Part shown: one piece after another, positions 1-10,618 of the stretch
Numbering within the stretch: position 1 is the first letter of the stretch
Layout of the letters: the number at the start of each line of letters is the position of its first letter
Origin: Sphingomonas beigongshangi
GTDB taxonomy: Bacteria > Pseudomonadota > Alphaproteobacteria > Sphingomonadales > Sphingomonadaceae
Reading direction: 5' to 3'
DNA: 64,000 nt
Assembly (NCBI RefSeq): GCF_016820445.1
Contig: NZ_JADHDT010000001.1
Coordinates: 62,001-126,000, forward strand
Program-made: the position numbers and the translations under genes
The notes under the pieces: model-generated
Databases searched by the model: none
Seen by the model: the letters and a program-made list of their open reading frames with translations, nothing else
Told to the model about the DNA's origin: nothing

Positions 1-635
1 GCTCGGCGGTGATCAACGGCGGCTTCACGGTCGACAGCGCCAACCAGCTCGCGATCGCGCTGCGGTCGGGCAAATTGTCGATCAACCTCAAGGTCATCGA
101 GGAATCGACCGTGTCGGCCAGCCTCGGCAAGGATTCGATCCATGCCGGCATCATCGCCTGCGCGGTCGCGGTGGCGCTCGTCGTCGCCTTCATGTTCCTG
201 ACCTATGGCCGGTTCGGCCTCTACGCCAATCTCGCCGTCGTCATCAACGTGTTCGTCATCCTCGGCGTGCTCGCCGTGCTGCATGGCACGCTGACGCTGC
301 CGGGCATCGCCGGCTTCGTGCTCACCATCGGCACCGCGGTCGACGCCAACGTGCTGATCAACGAGCGCATCCGCGAGGAACGGCGGCGCGGGCGCAGCGT
401 CGTGCAGGCGGTGGAACTCGGCTACAAGGAAGCCAGCCGCACGATCTTCGAGGCGAATGTCACGCACGCCATCTCCGGCGTCATCATGTTCGTGCTCGGC
501 TCTGGCCCGGTGAAGGGATTCGCGGTCGTGCTGCTGATCGGCATCTGCACCTCGGTGTTCACCGCCGTCACCTTCACCCGCATGCTCGTCGCGCTGTGGA
601 TCCGGCGCAACAAGCCCAAGACGATCAACATATGA
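1..635 (+). CDS. secD: Protein translocase subunit SecD, C-terminal part (5' end outside window)
   Basis: This is the last third of SecD, the inner-membrane partner of SecF that helps SecYEG finish protein export using the proton gradient. The reading frame is already open at base 3, so the gene begins upstream of the window. The visible 210 or so residues contain the conserved end of the periplasmic domain (INGGF, then SIHAGIIA) and the terminal membrane bundle with the SecD signature GTAVDANVLINERIREE. The protein ends in a short basic tail (RRNKPK). secF follows 127 bases downstream in the same direction, the usual secDF arrangement, although here a palindromic repeat separates the two genes. 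Confidence 0.96.
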   Translation, partial: SAVINGGFTVDSANQLAIALRSGKLSINLKVIEESTVSASLGKDSIHAGIIACAVAVALVVAFMFLTYGRFGLYANLAVVINVFVILGVLAVLHGTLTLPGIAGFVLTIGTAVDANVLINERIREERRRGRSVVQAVELGYKEASRTIFEANVTHAISGVIMFVLGSGPVKGFAVVLLIGICTSVFTAVTFTRMLVALWIRRNKPKTINI

Positions 636-655
636 TCGCGCGGGCCATTCCCTCC

Positions 656-753
656 GTCGTCATCCCCGCGCATGCGGGGATCCAGACGCGCATCGCCTCG
701 GAAGAGTCGCAAACCTTCGCCAGAATGGATTCCCGCCTTCGCGGGAATGACGG
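656..753. repeat. REP-like pair of small palindromes between secD and secF
   Basis: Two short hairpins face each other in the secD-secF gap. The first (about 658-683) reads CGTCATCCCCGCG then CGGGGATCCA; the second (about 725-753) reads TGGATTCCCGC, CTTC, GCGGGAATGACGG. The outer ends CGTCATCCCCGC and GCGGGAATGACG are near reverse complements, so the whole unit can also fold as one long stem. This is the layout of proteobacterial REP/BIME elements. I saw no second copy of this exact family in the window. It may stabilise or attenuate the secDF transcript. Confidence 0.8.
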
Positions 754-762
754 ATTGCTGTC

Positions 763-1734
763 ATGAAACTCCTGAAGATCGTCCCCGACAACACCAACAT
801 CGACTTCGTGCGGCTGCGCGGCTGGGCGTTCGGGCTGACCCTGCTGCTCAGCGTACTCGCGGTCGGCGTCACGCTCGTGAAGGGCCTCAACTTCGGCGTC
901 GATTTCGCCGGGGGGCTCAGCATCGAGGAGCGTTTCGCGACGCCGCCGGCGGAGGACAAGGTGCGCAGCGTCGTCAACGGCCTGGGCGTGGGCGAGGCGT
1001 CGCTCCAGCAGCTCAGCGACCCGCGCTCGCTGACGATCCTGCTGCCGGTGCAGGAAAGCGCGGACGAAGGCGCGACCAATGCCGTCGTCAAGAAGGTCGA
1101 GGCCGCGCTGGCGCAGGCCTTCCCCGGCGCGACCTTCTCGCGCTACTCGACCGTGTCCGGCAAGGTGTCGGGCGAGCTGATCCGCCACGGCGTGCTCGCG
1201 GTCGTGCTCGCGATCATCGGCATCGGCCTGTTCGCGATCTTCCGCTTCGAATGGCAGTTCGGCGTCTCGACGATCGTCGCGATCGTCCACGACCTGCTGA
1301 TGACGCTGGGCTTCTTCGCGATCACGCGGTTCGAGTTCGACCTCAACATCGTCGCCGCCGTGCTGACCATCATCGGCTATTCGATCAACGACAAGATCGT
1401 CATCGACGACCGCATCCGCGAGAACATGCGCCGCTATCGCAAGATGGACATGCGCGAGATCATCAACCTGTCGGTCAACGAGACGCTGCCGCGCACGGTG
1501 ATGACCTCGGTGACGATCCTGCTCGCGCTGGTCGCGATGCTGCTGCTCGGCGGCCATGTGCTGCGCGGCTTCACCGCGGCGATGATCCTGGGCATCGTCG
1601 TCGGCACCTATTCGTCGATCTACGTATCCTCGTCGCTGCTCATCACGCTCGGCCTGCGCGCCGATCCGCGGGCGGAGAAGGTGTCGCAGAGCCCGATCGA
1701 CAATGCCGAGCGGGTCGCCCCGCGCGATCGCTGA
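763..1734 (+). CDS. secF: Protein translocase subunit SecF
   Basis: SecF, 323 residues, forms the SecDF complex that assists SecA/SecYEG-dependent export across the inner membrane. The sequence has an N-terminal membrane helix (about residues 19-40), the GVDFAGG motif that opens the periplasmic domain, and a five-helix C-terminal bundle with VLTIIGYSINDKIVIDDRIRE, the SecF counterpart of the SecD signature. Length fits the family (about 300-330). The ATG lies just after the second palindrome. A Mth938-like gene starts 4 bases after the stop, so secD, secF and that gene are probably one operon. Confidence 0.97.
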   Translation: MKLLKIVPDNTNIDFVRLRGWAFGLTLLLSVLAVGVTLVKGLNFGVDFAGGLSIEERFATPPAEDKVRSVVNGLGVGEASLQQLSDPRSLTILLPVQESADEGATNAVVKKVEAALAQAFPGATFSRYSTVSGKVSGELIRHGVLAVVLAIIGIGLFAIFRFEWQFGVSTIVAIVHDLLMTLGFFAITRFEFDLNIVAAVLTIIGYSINDKIVIDDRIRENMRRYRKMDMREIINLSVNETLPRTVMTSVTILLALVAMLLLGGHVLRGFTAAMILGIVVGTYSSIYVSSSLLITLGLRADPRAEKVSQSPIDNAERVAPRDR

Positions 1735-1738
1735 CGTC

Positions 1739-2110
1739 ATGCGGATGGAGCGCGAGAACCGGGCGGGCGGGCCGATCGTCCGCGGCTTCGCGGGGAACGG
1801 CTTCCGGGTCGAGGACACGGCCTATCGCGCCTTGCTGCTGACCGTCGATCGGGCGGCCGAATGGTCGCCCCCGCCGCTGGCCGATCTGGACGAGGCGGCG
1901 CTCGGGCCGCTGATCGCGGATCAGCCGGAGTTCGTGCTGATTGGTACCGGCGCCACGCTCGTCAGGCCGCCGCAAGCGCTCGTCGCCGCCCTGGAAGCCC
2001 GCGAGATCGGCGTCGAGGCGATGGACAGCCGGGCCGCGGCACGTGCCTGGGGCGTGCTGCGCAGCGAGGGTCGGCGCATCGCCGCCGCCCTCTACCCCCT
2101 CGACGCCTGA
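1739..2110 (+). CDS. Mth938-like (NDUFAF3/DUF498) domain protein
   Basis: A small soluble protein of 123 residues of the Mth938/NDUFAF3 fold. Visible family features are the start MRMERE-N-GGPIVRGFAGNGFRVED, the central acidic stretch, EFVLIGTGAT, and the C-terminal AARAWGVLRSEGRRIAAALYPL. The ATG at 1739 was preferred to an upstream in-frame GTG/ATG at 1703 because it leaves a 4-base gap after secF and matches the usual start of relatives. In Sphingomonadales this gene commonly follows secF. The mitochondrial homologue assists complex I assembly; the bacterial role is not established. Its 3' end overlaps the convergent glycosyltransferase gene by 19 bases. Confidence 0.9.
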   Translation: MRMERENRAGGPIVRGFAGNGFRVEDTAYRALLLTVDRAAEWSPPPLADLDEAALGPLIADQPEFVLIGTGATLVRPPQALVAALEAREIGVEAMDSRAAARAWGVLRSEGRRIAAALYPLDA

Positions 2111-3279
2111 GCCGCACGCGCGTCGACCAGCGCGCCGAGGTGCGCCGCGAGCGCCGCGCCGTTCGCTTCCCAACTGAACCCCGCCGCCATCGCTGCGACC
2201 GCGTCCTGCCGCGGCGGGTCCGCCAGCAGCGCCGCGATCGCCGCCGCGAAGGCGGAAGGATCGCGCGCGACGATCCGCCCCGCCGCCGGCGCGGTCACGA
2301 CCTCGCGCGCGCCGCCCGCGTCGGCAATGACGATCGGCGTGCCGCAAGCGAGCGCCTCGACCCAGGCATTGGCCAGCCCTTCCGACGTGGAGGCGAGCGC
2401 CATGATGTCGGCGGCGGCGAGCAGCTGAGGCATCGCGTCGTGCGGCACGCCGCCCAGTATCGTGACCCGGTCGGCGATACCCAGCCGCGCCGCCTGTGCC
2501 GCGAGGCGTGCCGCCTCCGGCCCCTGCCCCGCGATGTGCAGCCGCACGCCGGGCAGCCGGGCCACGGCATCGATCACGATGTCGTGCCCCTTGCGCGGGA
2601 TCAGCGCGCCGAGCGACACGACCAGCGGCCCCTCGACGCCCTGTTGAGCCCTCAACGTCGCGCGATCGGCCGGCCGGAAGCGCGCCTGATCGATGCCGGT
2701 GTGATGCACGCGGATGCGAGCCCTGGGCATGCCGATCGCCGACATGTCGTCGCGCATCGCGTCGCATACCGCCAGCAGGCCGTCCGCCGCCCGCCCCGCC
2801 GCGCGCACCTGCGCCGCCGTCGCGGTCGCGTGTCCCCAATGGTGGATATCCGCGCCACGTGCCTTGATCGACACGGGTACGCCATAGCGCCTTCCCAGCG
2901 CCACGGCGGCCGGTCCGTCTGGGAAGAAAAAGGATGCGTCGATCACGTCGAACGCGAAATCCGTGCGCAGCCGGTCCAGCAGCGGCACCAGCACGCGCGT
3001 CAGCGCGGCCACATGCCAGCGACCGCCCGTCCCCGGCAGCGTCACGAAGCGCGGGCGCAGCACGTCCAGACCCGCCCAGTCCTGACGGAATGGTAGGGCC
3101 GCCAGCGCGCGGTGGCCCGCTTGCCGCAGCGGCCAGGGCGGTAGGCCGATCGGCGCGACGACCCGCACCGCAACGCCCGGCTGCGCCGCCAGCGCCACGG
3201 TCTGCCTGGCGACGAACTGACCGAAATTGGGCCGGCTCGCGTCGGGAAACAGGGAGGACAGCGTCAGCACGCGAAGCAT
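2092..3279 (-). CDS. GT4-family glycosyltransferase
   Basis: A 395-residue glycosyltransferase with the GT-B two-domain fold of family GT4. The N-terminal domain carries SSLFPDASRPNFGQFVARQ; the C-terminal domain carries the retaining-GT signature SEGLANAWVEALACGTPIV, with the EX7E glutamates, around residues 310-330. No signal or membrane segment is evident, so it probably acts at the cytoplasmic face on lipid-linked or exopolysaccharide intermediates; donor and acceptor cannot be read from sequence. It is convergent with the Mth938 gene, ending in TAG inside it. The nearest upstream gene on the same strand is a mannose-6-phosphate isomerase, which could supply sugar precursors, but the 155-base gap does not prove an operon. 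Confidence 0.9.
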   Translation of the reverse strand: MLRVLTLSSLFPDASRPNFGQFVARQTVALAAQPGVAVRVVAPIGLPPWPLRQAGHRALAALPFRQDWAGLDVLRPRFVTLPGTGGRWHVAALTRVLVPLLDRLRTDFAFDVIDASFFFPDGPAAVALGRRYGVPVSIKARGADIHHWGHATATAAQVRAAGRAADGLLAVCDAMRDDMSAIGMPRARIRVHHTGIDQARFRPADRATLRAQQGVEGPLVVSLGALIPRKGHDIVIDAVARLPGVRLHIAGQGPEAARLAAQAARLGIADRVTILGGVPHDAMPQLLAAADIMALASTSEGLANAWVEALACGTPIVIADAGGAREVVTAPAAGRIVARDPSAFAAAIAALLADPPRQDAVAAMAAGFSWEANGAALAAHLGALVDARAAQASRG

Positions 3280-3434
3280 GGCGCTCTCCCTACCCGTGCG
3301 TTGTTAACCCTGCGTAAGTGACGGCCAGCGCATTCGCGCGAACGTCCCACCCCGCCAATGGCCGGAGCCCCGTCGGGCTGTTGGCGACGAGGGCCGGGCC
3401 GCCGTTGCGCATCGCCGCCCCAGCCCCGCCCCAC

Positions 3435-4256
3435 TCAGAGCCGCCGCGTGCCCGGATAGGCGAACAGCAGGTCCGCCTCGCCTTCCGCCGCGATCGTCTC
3501 GCTGCCGGTCACCGTGACGCATTCACCGGCCTTGAAGGCCACGCCGGCGACGACGCCCGACCCGGCGATCGGTACCAGCCAGCCGGTCGTGCCTTCGGGC
3601 AGGGCGACCGATCGCCCGCCGGTCCAGCGCTCCAGCACGAACTTCGGCCCCTCGACCAGGATGGTGCGACCCGGCTCCACCTCGCCCGGCGAGGTGATCG
3701 GCCGGTACGGCTCGAGATGCGCGACGTCGACGCCGTCCTTCAGGTGCAGCTCGCGGTCGCTGCCGTAATCGTACAGGCGATAGGTCGTCTCGGAATTCTG
3801 CTGCACCTCGATCAGCGTCAGCCCGCCGCCGATCGCGTGGATCGTGCCCGACGGCGCATAATAGAAATCGCCCGCCTTGACCGGCACCCAGTCGAGGTCC
3901 GATTCGATCGTGCCGTCGCGCGCGTCCGCGCGCAGCGTCTCCTTGTCGATCGGCGCCTTCGGCCCGAGCGCGATCGTCGAATCGGGCTTTGCCGCCAGGA
4001 TCGTCCAGCATTCGTCCTTGCCACGCGGCAGCCCGCGCGCATGCGCCTGCTCGTCGTCGGGATGCACCTGCACCGACAGTTTCTGCCCGGTGAACAAATA
4101 TTTGATCAGCAGTTCCGGCGTGCTGTCGCCCGGCTCCTGGAACCAGATCTCGCCGACCGGATCGCCGCCCTCGGGCGCATCCTCGAACCCGAAGCCAAGG
4201 TCGTGCCGTCCCCAAGGCTTTTCGACGCGATGGGTATGGAGCAACGTGGCAGGCAT
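3435..4256 (-). CDS. manA: Class I mannose-6-phosphate isomerase
   Basis: A 273-residue cupin-type isomerase that interconverts mannose-6-phosphate and fructose-6-phosphate, feeding GDP-mannose and polysaccharide synthesis. The zinc-binding pattern is visible: QVHPDDEQAH near residues 61-70 (Gln and His ligands), then SGTIHAIGGG for the last His, with TLIEVQQNSETTYRLYDYG as the conserved following strand. N-terminal KPWG and GEIWF also match the family. It is at the short end for class I enzymes. The gene is head-to-head with bamD (95-base gap). Substrate specificity within the family is inferred; other ketose/aldose phosphates are possible. Confidence 0.9.
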   Translation of the reverse strand: MPATLLHTHRVEKPWGRHDLGFGFEDAPEGGDPVGEIWFQEPGDSTPELLIKYLFTGQKLSVQVHPDDEQAHARGLPRGKDECWTILAAKPDSTIALGPKAPIDKETLRADARDGTIESDLDWVPVKAGDFYYAPSGTIHAIGGGLTLIEVQQNSETTYRLYDYGSDRELHLKDGVDVAHLEPYRPITSPGEVEPGRTILVEGPKFVLERWTGGRSVALPEGTTGWLVPIAGSGVVAGVAFKAGECVTVTGSETIAAEGEADLLFAYPGTRRL

Positions 4257-4351
4257 CTGGGGTCCTTTCGCAGGGCAGGAAAATCGCCGGCAGCAACGAA
4301 CGAGGAGGGGGATTGTTCGCTGGCTCCCGCTTACGCTAAGAGCCGTAGCCG

Positions 4352-5302
4352 ATGCGTATCCCCCAGTCCAAGGCGCTGACCGTCGCGCTGCTCGCCGCCC
4401 TTGCCCTGCCGATGGCCGGCTGTGCGCGCAATCGCGCGAAGAACGACCTGCCCTATGTCGCGCGCGACGTCGGCACGCTCTATTCGACCGCCAAGCGGCG
4501 GCTCGACCAGGGCCGCTACAAGGAGGCGGCGCAGCTTTTCGACGAGGTCGAGCGCCAGCATCCCTATTCGATCTGGGCCCGCCGCGCGCAGCTGATGAGC
4601 GCGTTCAGCTATTATCTCGACCGCGACTACACCAAGTCGATCCAGTCGGCGCAGCGCTTCATCTCGGTGCACCCGGGCAACCGCGACGCGCCCTACGCTT
4701 ATTACCTCGTCGCTCTGAGCTATTACGAACAGATCCGCGACGTCACGCGCGACCAGAAGATCACGCGCCAGGCGCTCGACGCGCTCGGCGAACTGACCCG
4801 CCGCTACCCCAACACGCGCTATGCGTCGGATGCGCGGCTCAAGATCGACCTCGTCAACGACCATCTCGCGGGCAAGGAGATGGAGATCGGCCGCTTCTAC
4901 GAGGTGCGCGGCCAGTGGCTCGCCGCGACTTTGCGCTTCCGCACCGTCGTCGACAAATACCAGACGACGACGCACGTACCCGAGGCGCTGATGCGCCTGA
5001 CCGAAAGCTATCTGGCGCTCGGCCTGCCGGGCGAGGCGCAGAAGGCGACCGCGGTGCTCGGCGCCAACTATCCCGGCACGGACTGGTACAACCACGCCTA
5101 CAAGCTGATGGAAGACCATCCGTACAAGCCCGCCGCGGCGGTCGCCGCCGGTCAGCCGATCGTGCCCGTCGGCACGCCGGGCGCCGCGCCGACGATGCCG
5201 GGCGAATCGCGCAAGGGCGGCTCCGCGCCGAGCGCGACCAGCGCCGGCCCCAGCCCCGTCGGCCCCGCCGGCAGCACCAGCGCCGGCCGCCCGACGAACT
5301 GA
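4352..5302 (+). CDS. bamD: Outer membrane protein assembly factor BamD
   Basis: BamD, 316 residues, is the essential lipoprotein of the BAM complex that folds outer-membrane barrels. The signal peptide ends in the lipobox LPMAGC with the lipidated Cys at 24. Five TPR-like helices follow, starting YSTAKRRLDQGRYKEAAQLFDEV, with the conserved HPYSIWARRAQLMSAFSYY and HPGNRDAPYAYYLVALSYY. The last 50 residues are a low-complexity Pro/Ala/Gly tail that is longer than in E. coli BamD and probably disordered. It lies upstream of recN and ligA, a gene order common in alphaproteobacteria. Confidence 0.96.
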   Translation: MRIPQSKALTVALLAALALPMAGCARNRAKNDLPYVARDVGTLYSTAKRRLDQGRYKEAAQLFDEVERQHPYSIWARRAQLMSAFSYYLDRDYTKSIQSAQRFISVHPGNRDAPYAYYLVALSYYEQIRDVTRDQKITRQALDALGELTRRYPNTRYASDARLKIDLVNDHLAGKEMEIGRFYEVRGQWLAATLRFRTVVDKYQTTTHVPEALMRLTESYLALGLPGEAQKATAVLGANYPGTDWYNHAYKLMEDHPYKPAAAVAAGQPIVPVGTPGAAPTMPGESRKGGSAPSATSAGPSPVGPAGSTSAGRPTN

Positions 5303-5555
5303 GGACAAGGGCGGCGGTGCGCGCCGGGCGATTGTTTCGCAACGCCGCCTTCGGAGCGCCTCTTAGAGTACCGCTCGAGCTGTTCACGCACGCCGGAGGG
5401 ATAGGCCTCGGCGCACTGAAAGCCAAAGAGCGCGCTCCAAGATTGCGCCTCAATGTCCGCGAAGTGAAGGGATGCGGTAGATATCGCCGGACGGGGTTTA
5501 GCATCCCAGACCAGTCCCGCTAGTCACACACGATCGCACATGGCAGCATCGCCCT

Positions 5556-5831
5556 ATGCGGATAGCGATGTGGATTACCGTTCTCCTGGCGATGATGATC
5601 TGGGGCGGCGTGATGATCTGGTCGGCATGGCGTGCAGCATGGCTCCGCGGCGCAGCAGGGGGTATTACAGCCATTGTGACGCTGCTCATCGTCTCGGCCG
5701 CAGCATTCGGGGCACACCCGATCGCATATGGCATTACACTCGCACTGACCCTGTTCTTTGGTGGCGCGATGGTCATAATGGGCTTGATCGCTTACGGCGT
5801 CCGGATGATCGTGCGGCTAGACGGCGAATAA
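5556..5831 (+). CDS. Small membrane protein, unknown
   Basis: A predicted protein of 91 residues with three hydrophobic segments (about 5-25, 32-52 and 58-80) separated by short basic or glycine-containing loops, ending RMIVRLDGE. I do not recognise a family. The ribosome binding site is weak, and an alternative start at Met5 is possible. Base composition here is less GC-rich than in the flanking bamD and recN. The 253-base stretch before it (5303-5555) shows nothing recognisable. It is supported by its membrane-protein pattern and by lying between two same-direction genes. Confidence 0.6.
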   Translation: MRIAMWITVLLAMMIWGGVMIWSAWRAAWLRGAAGGITAIVTLLIVSAAAFGAHPIAYGITLALTLFFGGAMVIMGLIAYGVRMIVRLDGE

Positions 5832-5929
5832 CCGAGACGTCCGATCCTGCGCATATCCCCACAGCTCCGCAAAAAAACAGAACATTTAAGGATCAACATC
5901 GCGTCCCGGCCGCGCTATATCCGCGCACG

Positions 5930-7588
5930 ATGCTGACTGCGCTCTCAATCCGCGACGTGGTGCTGATCGAGGCGCTCGACCTCGAATTCGGGTCCGGGCT
6001 CGACGTGCTGACCGGGGAGACCGGCGCGGGCAAGTCGATCCTGCTCGATGCGCTCGGTCTCGCGCTCGGCGCGCGGGGCGAGAGCGGCCTCGTCCGCCAC
6101 GGCGCCAGCCAGGCGACGGTGACGGCGACCTTCGATCCGCCCACCGGCCCGCTGCGCGCGTTGCTCGACGACAATGGCATCGACGTGGAGCCGGGCGAGC
6201 CGCTGCTCGTGCGCCGGCTGGTCAAGGCGGATGGCGGCAGCCGCGGCTTCGTCAACAACCAGCCCGCGGGCGCCGCGCTGCTGCGCGAGATGGCGCCGAT
6301 GCTGGTGGAGATCCACGGCCAGCACGACGATCGCGGCCTGCTCAATCCGCGCGGCCACCGCGCGCTGCTCGACGCCTTCGGGCGCGTCGAACCCGCCGAG
6401 GCCGCGCGCGCCTGGGCCGCGTATCGCGAGGCGGAAGGCAAGCTCGCGGCTGCCCGGGCGGAGATCGAGACCGCCGCGCGCGATCGCGAATGGCTGGAGC
6501 ATGCAGTCGCCGAACTCACCGCACTCGCCGCCGCGCCGGGCGAGGAGGAGGCGCTCGCCGACAAGCGGCGCGGCATGCAGCGTGCGGAGAAGATCGCCGA
6601 CGAGCTGGGCGCGATCGACGACTATCTCGATGGCTCCGATGGCGCGCTGTCGCGCCTGCGCCAGGCGGCGCGGGTGCTGGAACGGATCGCGGAGGACCAT
6701 CCCGCGCTCGCCGAGGCGCTGGCCGCGATCGACCGCGCGGTGATCGAGGCATCGGTAGCGGAGGATCGTCTGCGCGAGGCGCATGGCGCGCTCGCCTTCG
6801 ATCCGCGCGTGCTCGAGGAGGATGAGGCGCGGTTGTTCGACCTGCGCGGCATGGCGCGCAAGCATCGCGTCCAGCCGGACGATCTGCCCGCGCTCGCCAC
6901 CGAGCTGCGCGAGCGGCTCGACCGGCTGGAGGCGGGCGAAGGCGGCATCGCGCTGCTCGAGGCTGCCGTGGCTGCGGCGCGTGCGGACTATGACGCCGTG
7001 GCGGACGTGCTCTCCGCCCGGCGACACGCCGCCGCGGAGCGGCTGGACGCGGCGGTGGCGAGCGAACTCGCGCCGCTCAAGCTCGATGCGGCACGTTTCC
7101 GCACTGTCGTGCAGACGCTGGGCGCGGACGGCTGGTCGGCGCATGGCAAGGACCGCGTCGAATTCGAGATCGCGACCAACCCCGGCGCCCCCTTCGCGCC
7201 GCTGGCGAAGATCGCGTCGGGCGGCGAATTGTCGCGTTTCATCCTCGCGCTCAAGGTCGCGCTGGCGGAGGAAGGCGGCGCGGCGACGATGATCTTCGAC
7301 GAGATCGACCGCGGCGTCGGCGGCGCGGTGGCGAGCGCGATCGGCGAACGCCTCGCCCGCCTCGCCGAACGGACACAGCTGCTCGTCGTCACCCATTCGC
7401 CACAGGTCGCGGCGCGTGGCGCGGAGCATCTGCTTATCGCCAAGAGCCACGACGGCACGGTGACGCGGACCGGCGTGCGAGTGCTCGGCGAGGACGAGCG
7501 TCGCGAGGAGATCGCGCGGATGCTGTCCGGCGCGACCGTGACCGACGAGGCGCGCGCGCAGGCGGAGCGGCTGCTGGAAACGGCCTGA
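5930..7588 (+). CDS. recN: DNA repair protein RecN
   Basis: RecN, 552 residues, is an SMC-like ATPase that gathers broken DNA ends during recombinational repair. Walker A GETGAGKS is at residues 29-36. The Q-rich segment MLVEIHGQHDDRGLL, the central coiled coil, the ABC signature SGGELSRFILALK and the Walker B MIFDEIDRGVGG near the C-terminus are all present, with a final HSPQVA switch. The frame is open upstream to 5540, but the ATG at 5930 gives the canonical RecN start MLTALSIRDVVLIEALDL. ligA follows after two doubtful small genes. Confidence 0.97.
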   Translation: MLTALSIRDVVLIEALDLEFGSGLDVLTGETGAGKSILLDALGLALGARGESGLVRHGASQATVTATFDPPTGPLRALLDDNGIDVEPGEPLLVRRLVKADGGSRGFVNNQPAGAALLREMAPMLVEIHGQHDDRGLLNPRGHRALLDAFGRVEPAEAARAWAAYREAEGKLAAARAEIETAARDREWLEHAVAELTALAAAPGEEEALADKRRGMQRAEKIADELGAIDDYLDGSDGALSRLRQAARVLERIAEDHPALAEALAAIDRAVIEASVAEDRLREAHGALAFDPRVLEEDEARLFDLRGMARKHRVQPDDLPALATELRERLDRLEAGEGGIALLEAAVAAARADYDAVADVLSARRHAAAERLDAAVASELAPLKLDAARFRTVVQTLGADGWSAHGKDRVEFEIATNPGAPFAPLAKIASGGELSRFILALKVALAEEGGAATMIFDEIDRGVGGAVASAIGERLARLAERTQLLVVTHSPQVAARGAEHLLIAKSHDGTVTRTGVRVLGEDERREEIARMLSGATVTDEARAQAERLLETA

Positions 7589-7590
7589 CG

Positions 7591-7782
7591 CTACGCGCGA
7601 GACCGATCGACGGCCGACTTGGCCTCTCTTGCCCACAGGAATGCCACGTATGCCCGGATCTTGCGGAGACTGGCCTCGCTGACGGCCCACCCCAAACCCC
7701 TTTCGTAAGCGGATGAGAACGTGTCGTTCACATCGCTCGCCCCGGCATTGGCGCCGAAGACGCTACCGATCGTGAGGGACAC
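7591..7782 (-). CDS. Doubtful small ORF or gene remnant between recN and a membrane protein
   Basis: The 351 bases from 7589 to 7939 contain no convincing gene. The only candidate is this minus-strand frame of 63 residues with a GTG start; the same frame stays open upstream to about 7864 without a better start codon. It reads SEASLRKIRAYVAFLWAREA near the end, which looks protein-like, but no family is recognised. It may be the tail of a decayed gene or simply an open frame in GC-rich DNA. Confidence 0.2.
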   Translation of the reverse strand: MSLTIGSVFGANAGASDVNDTFSSAYERGLGWAVSEASLRKIRAYVAFLWAREAKSAVDRSRA

Positions 7783-7939
7783 CGTCAGATCGGCGAGCGG
7801 GGCGAAGCGCGCCGGCAGCTCTGCCGCCCTGCCCAGCGCGCCAAGCGGCGTTTCCCGGTCGCCTCACGCATCTTGGCCGCATAAGATTTTCGACCGGGTC
7901 CTCTTGCACCAGGCGGCGGCCGGCCCGACCAAGGCCACC

Positions 7940-8239
7940 ATGCCCATCCGGGACACCGAATCGCGCGTCGCGCTGGCGATGCTGCCGCTGGGCGCGCTGC
8001 TCAGCCTCGCCTCCGCGGGCGGGTTCGTCGCCGTCGTGGTGCTGGCGCTGGACATGGCGATCCGCCAGCCGGCGGATGCGCGGCTTTGGCTGCTCTGGTG
8101 CCTGCCCGCCGCCGCCGCCGCCGCCTGGAACACGCGCAAGGCTATCGAGGTGATGGCGACCTTCGACTGGCGGGTCGCGGTGCCCGTGGTCCTGCTCTCC
8201 GCCGCGATCCTCGCCGCCTACCCCGGCTGGTGGCTGTAG
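7940..8239 (+). CDS. Small membrane protein, unknown
   Basis: A predicted 99-residue protein with three hydrophobic segments (about 10-40, 50-65 and 75-95), beginning MPIRDTESRVALAMLPLG and ending AAYPGWWL. The frame is open further upstream, but the ATG at 7940 is where the membrane-protein-like composition starts. It ends 40 bases before ligA and runs in the same direction, so it may be cotranscribed with it. No family recognised. Confidence 0.6.
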   Translation: MPIRDTESRVALAMLPLGALLSLASAGGFVAVVVLALDMAIRQPADARLWLLWCLPAAAAAAWNTRKAIEVMATFDWRVAVPVVLLSAAILAAYPGWWL

Positions 8240-8270
8240 CGGCTTGCCCGATCGGGGGCGCCTCCCCTAG

Positions 8271-10412
<2,142 letters not shown>

Positions 10413-10459
10413 TCCGCCGCGTTTCATCATCCCCGTTCTGGTCCTGCTTCGGCACCAAA

Positions 10460-10479
10460 GCGTTGCGTTTTTGCAACGC
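10460..10479 (+). terminator. Hairpin after ligA
   Basis: A perfect 7-bp stem, GCGTTGC/GCAACGC, with the loop GTTTTT, lies 47 bases after the ligA stop. There is no T-run after the stem, so it is a weak intrinsic terminator at best; it could instead be an operator for the receptor gene downstream. The rest of the 206-base gap (10413-10618) is the presumed leader of the TonB-dependent receptor, and I could not assign its promoter. Confidence 0.4.
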
Positions 10480-10618
10480 AATACGGTCAACATGACAGGA
10501 ACGACACTCGCGACTCGCCATTGTCACATAACAGAAATATCCCCGGCGCAAGGGCGCGGGCGACGGCAAACATGCTGGCCGCGATTCCGAGCATAAAGCT
10601 CAAAGGGGACATTCTTCG

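Noticed and set aside
625-1818. 397-residue minus-strand frame opposite secF
   Set aside because: Antisense to secF, rich in Arg, His and Asp, no family pattern.
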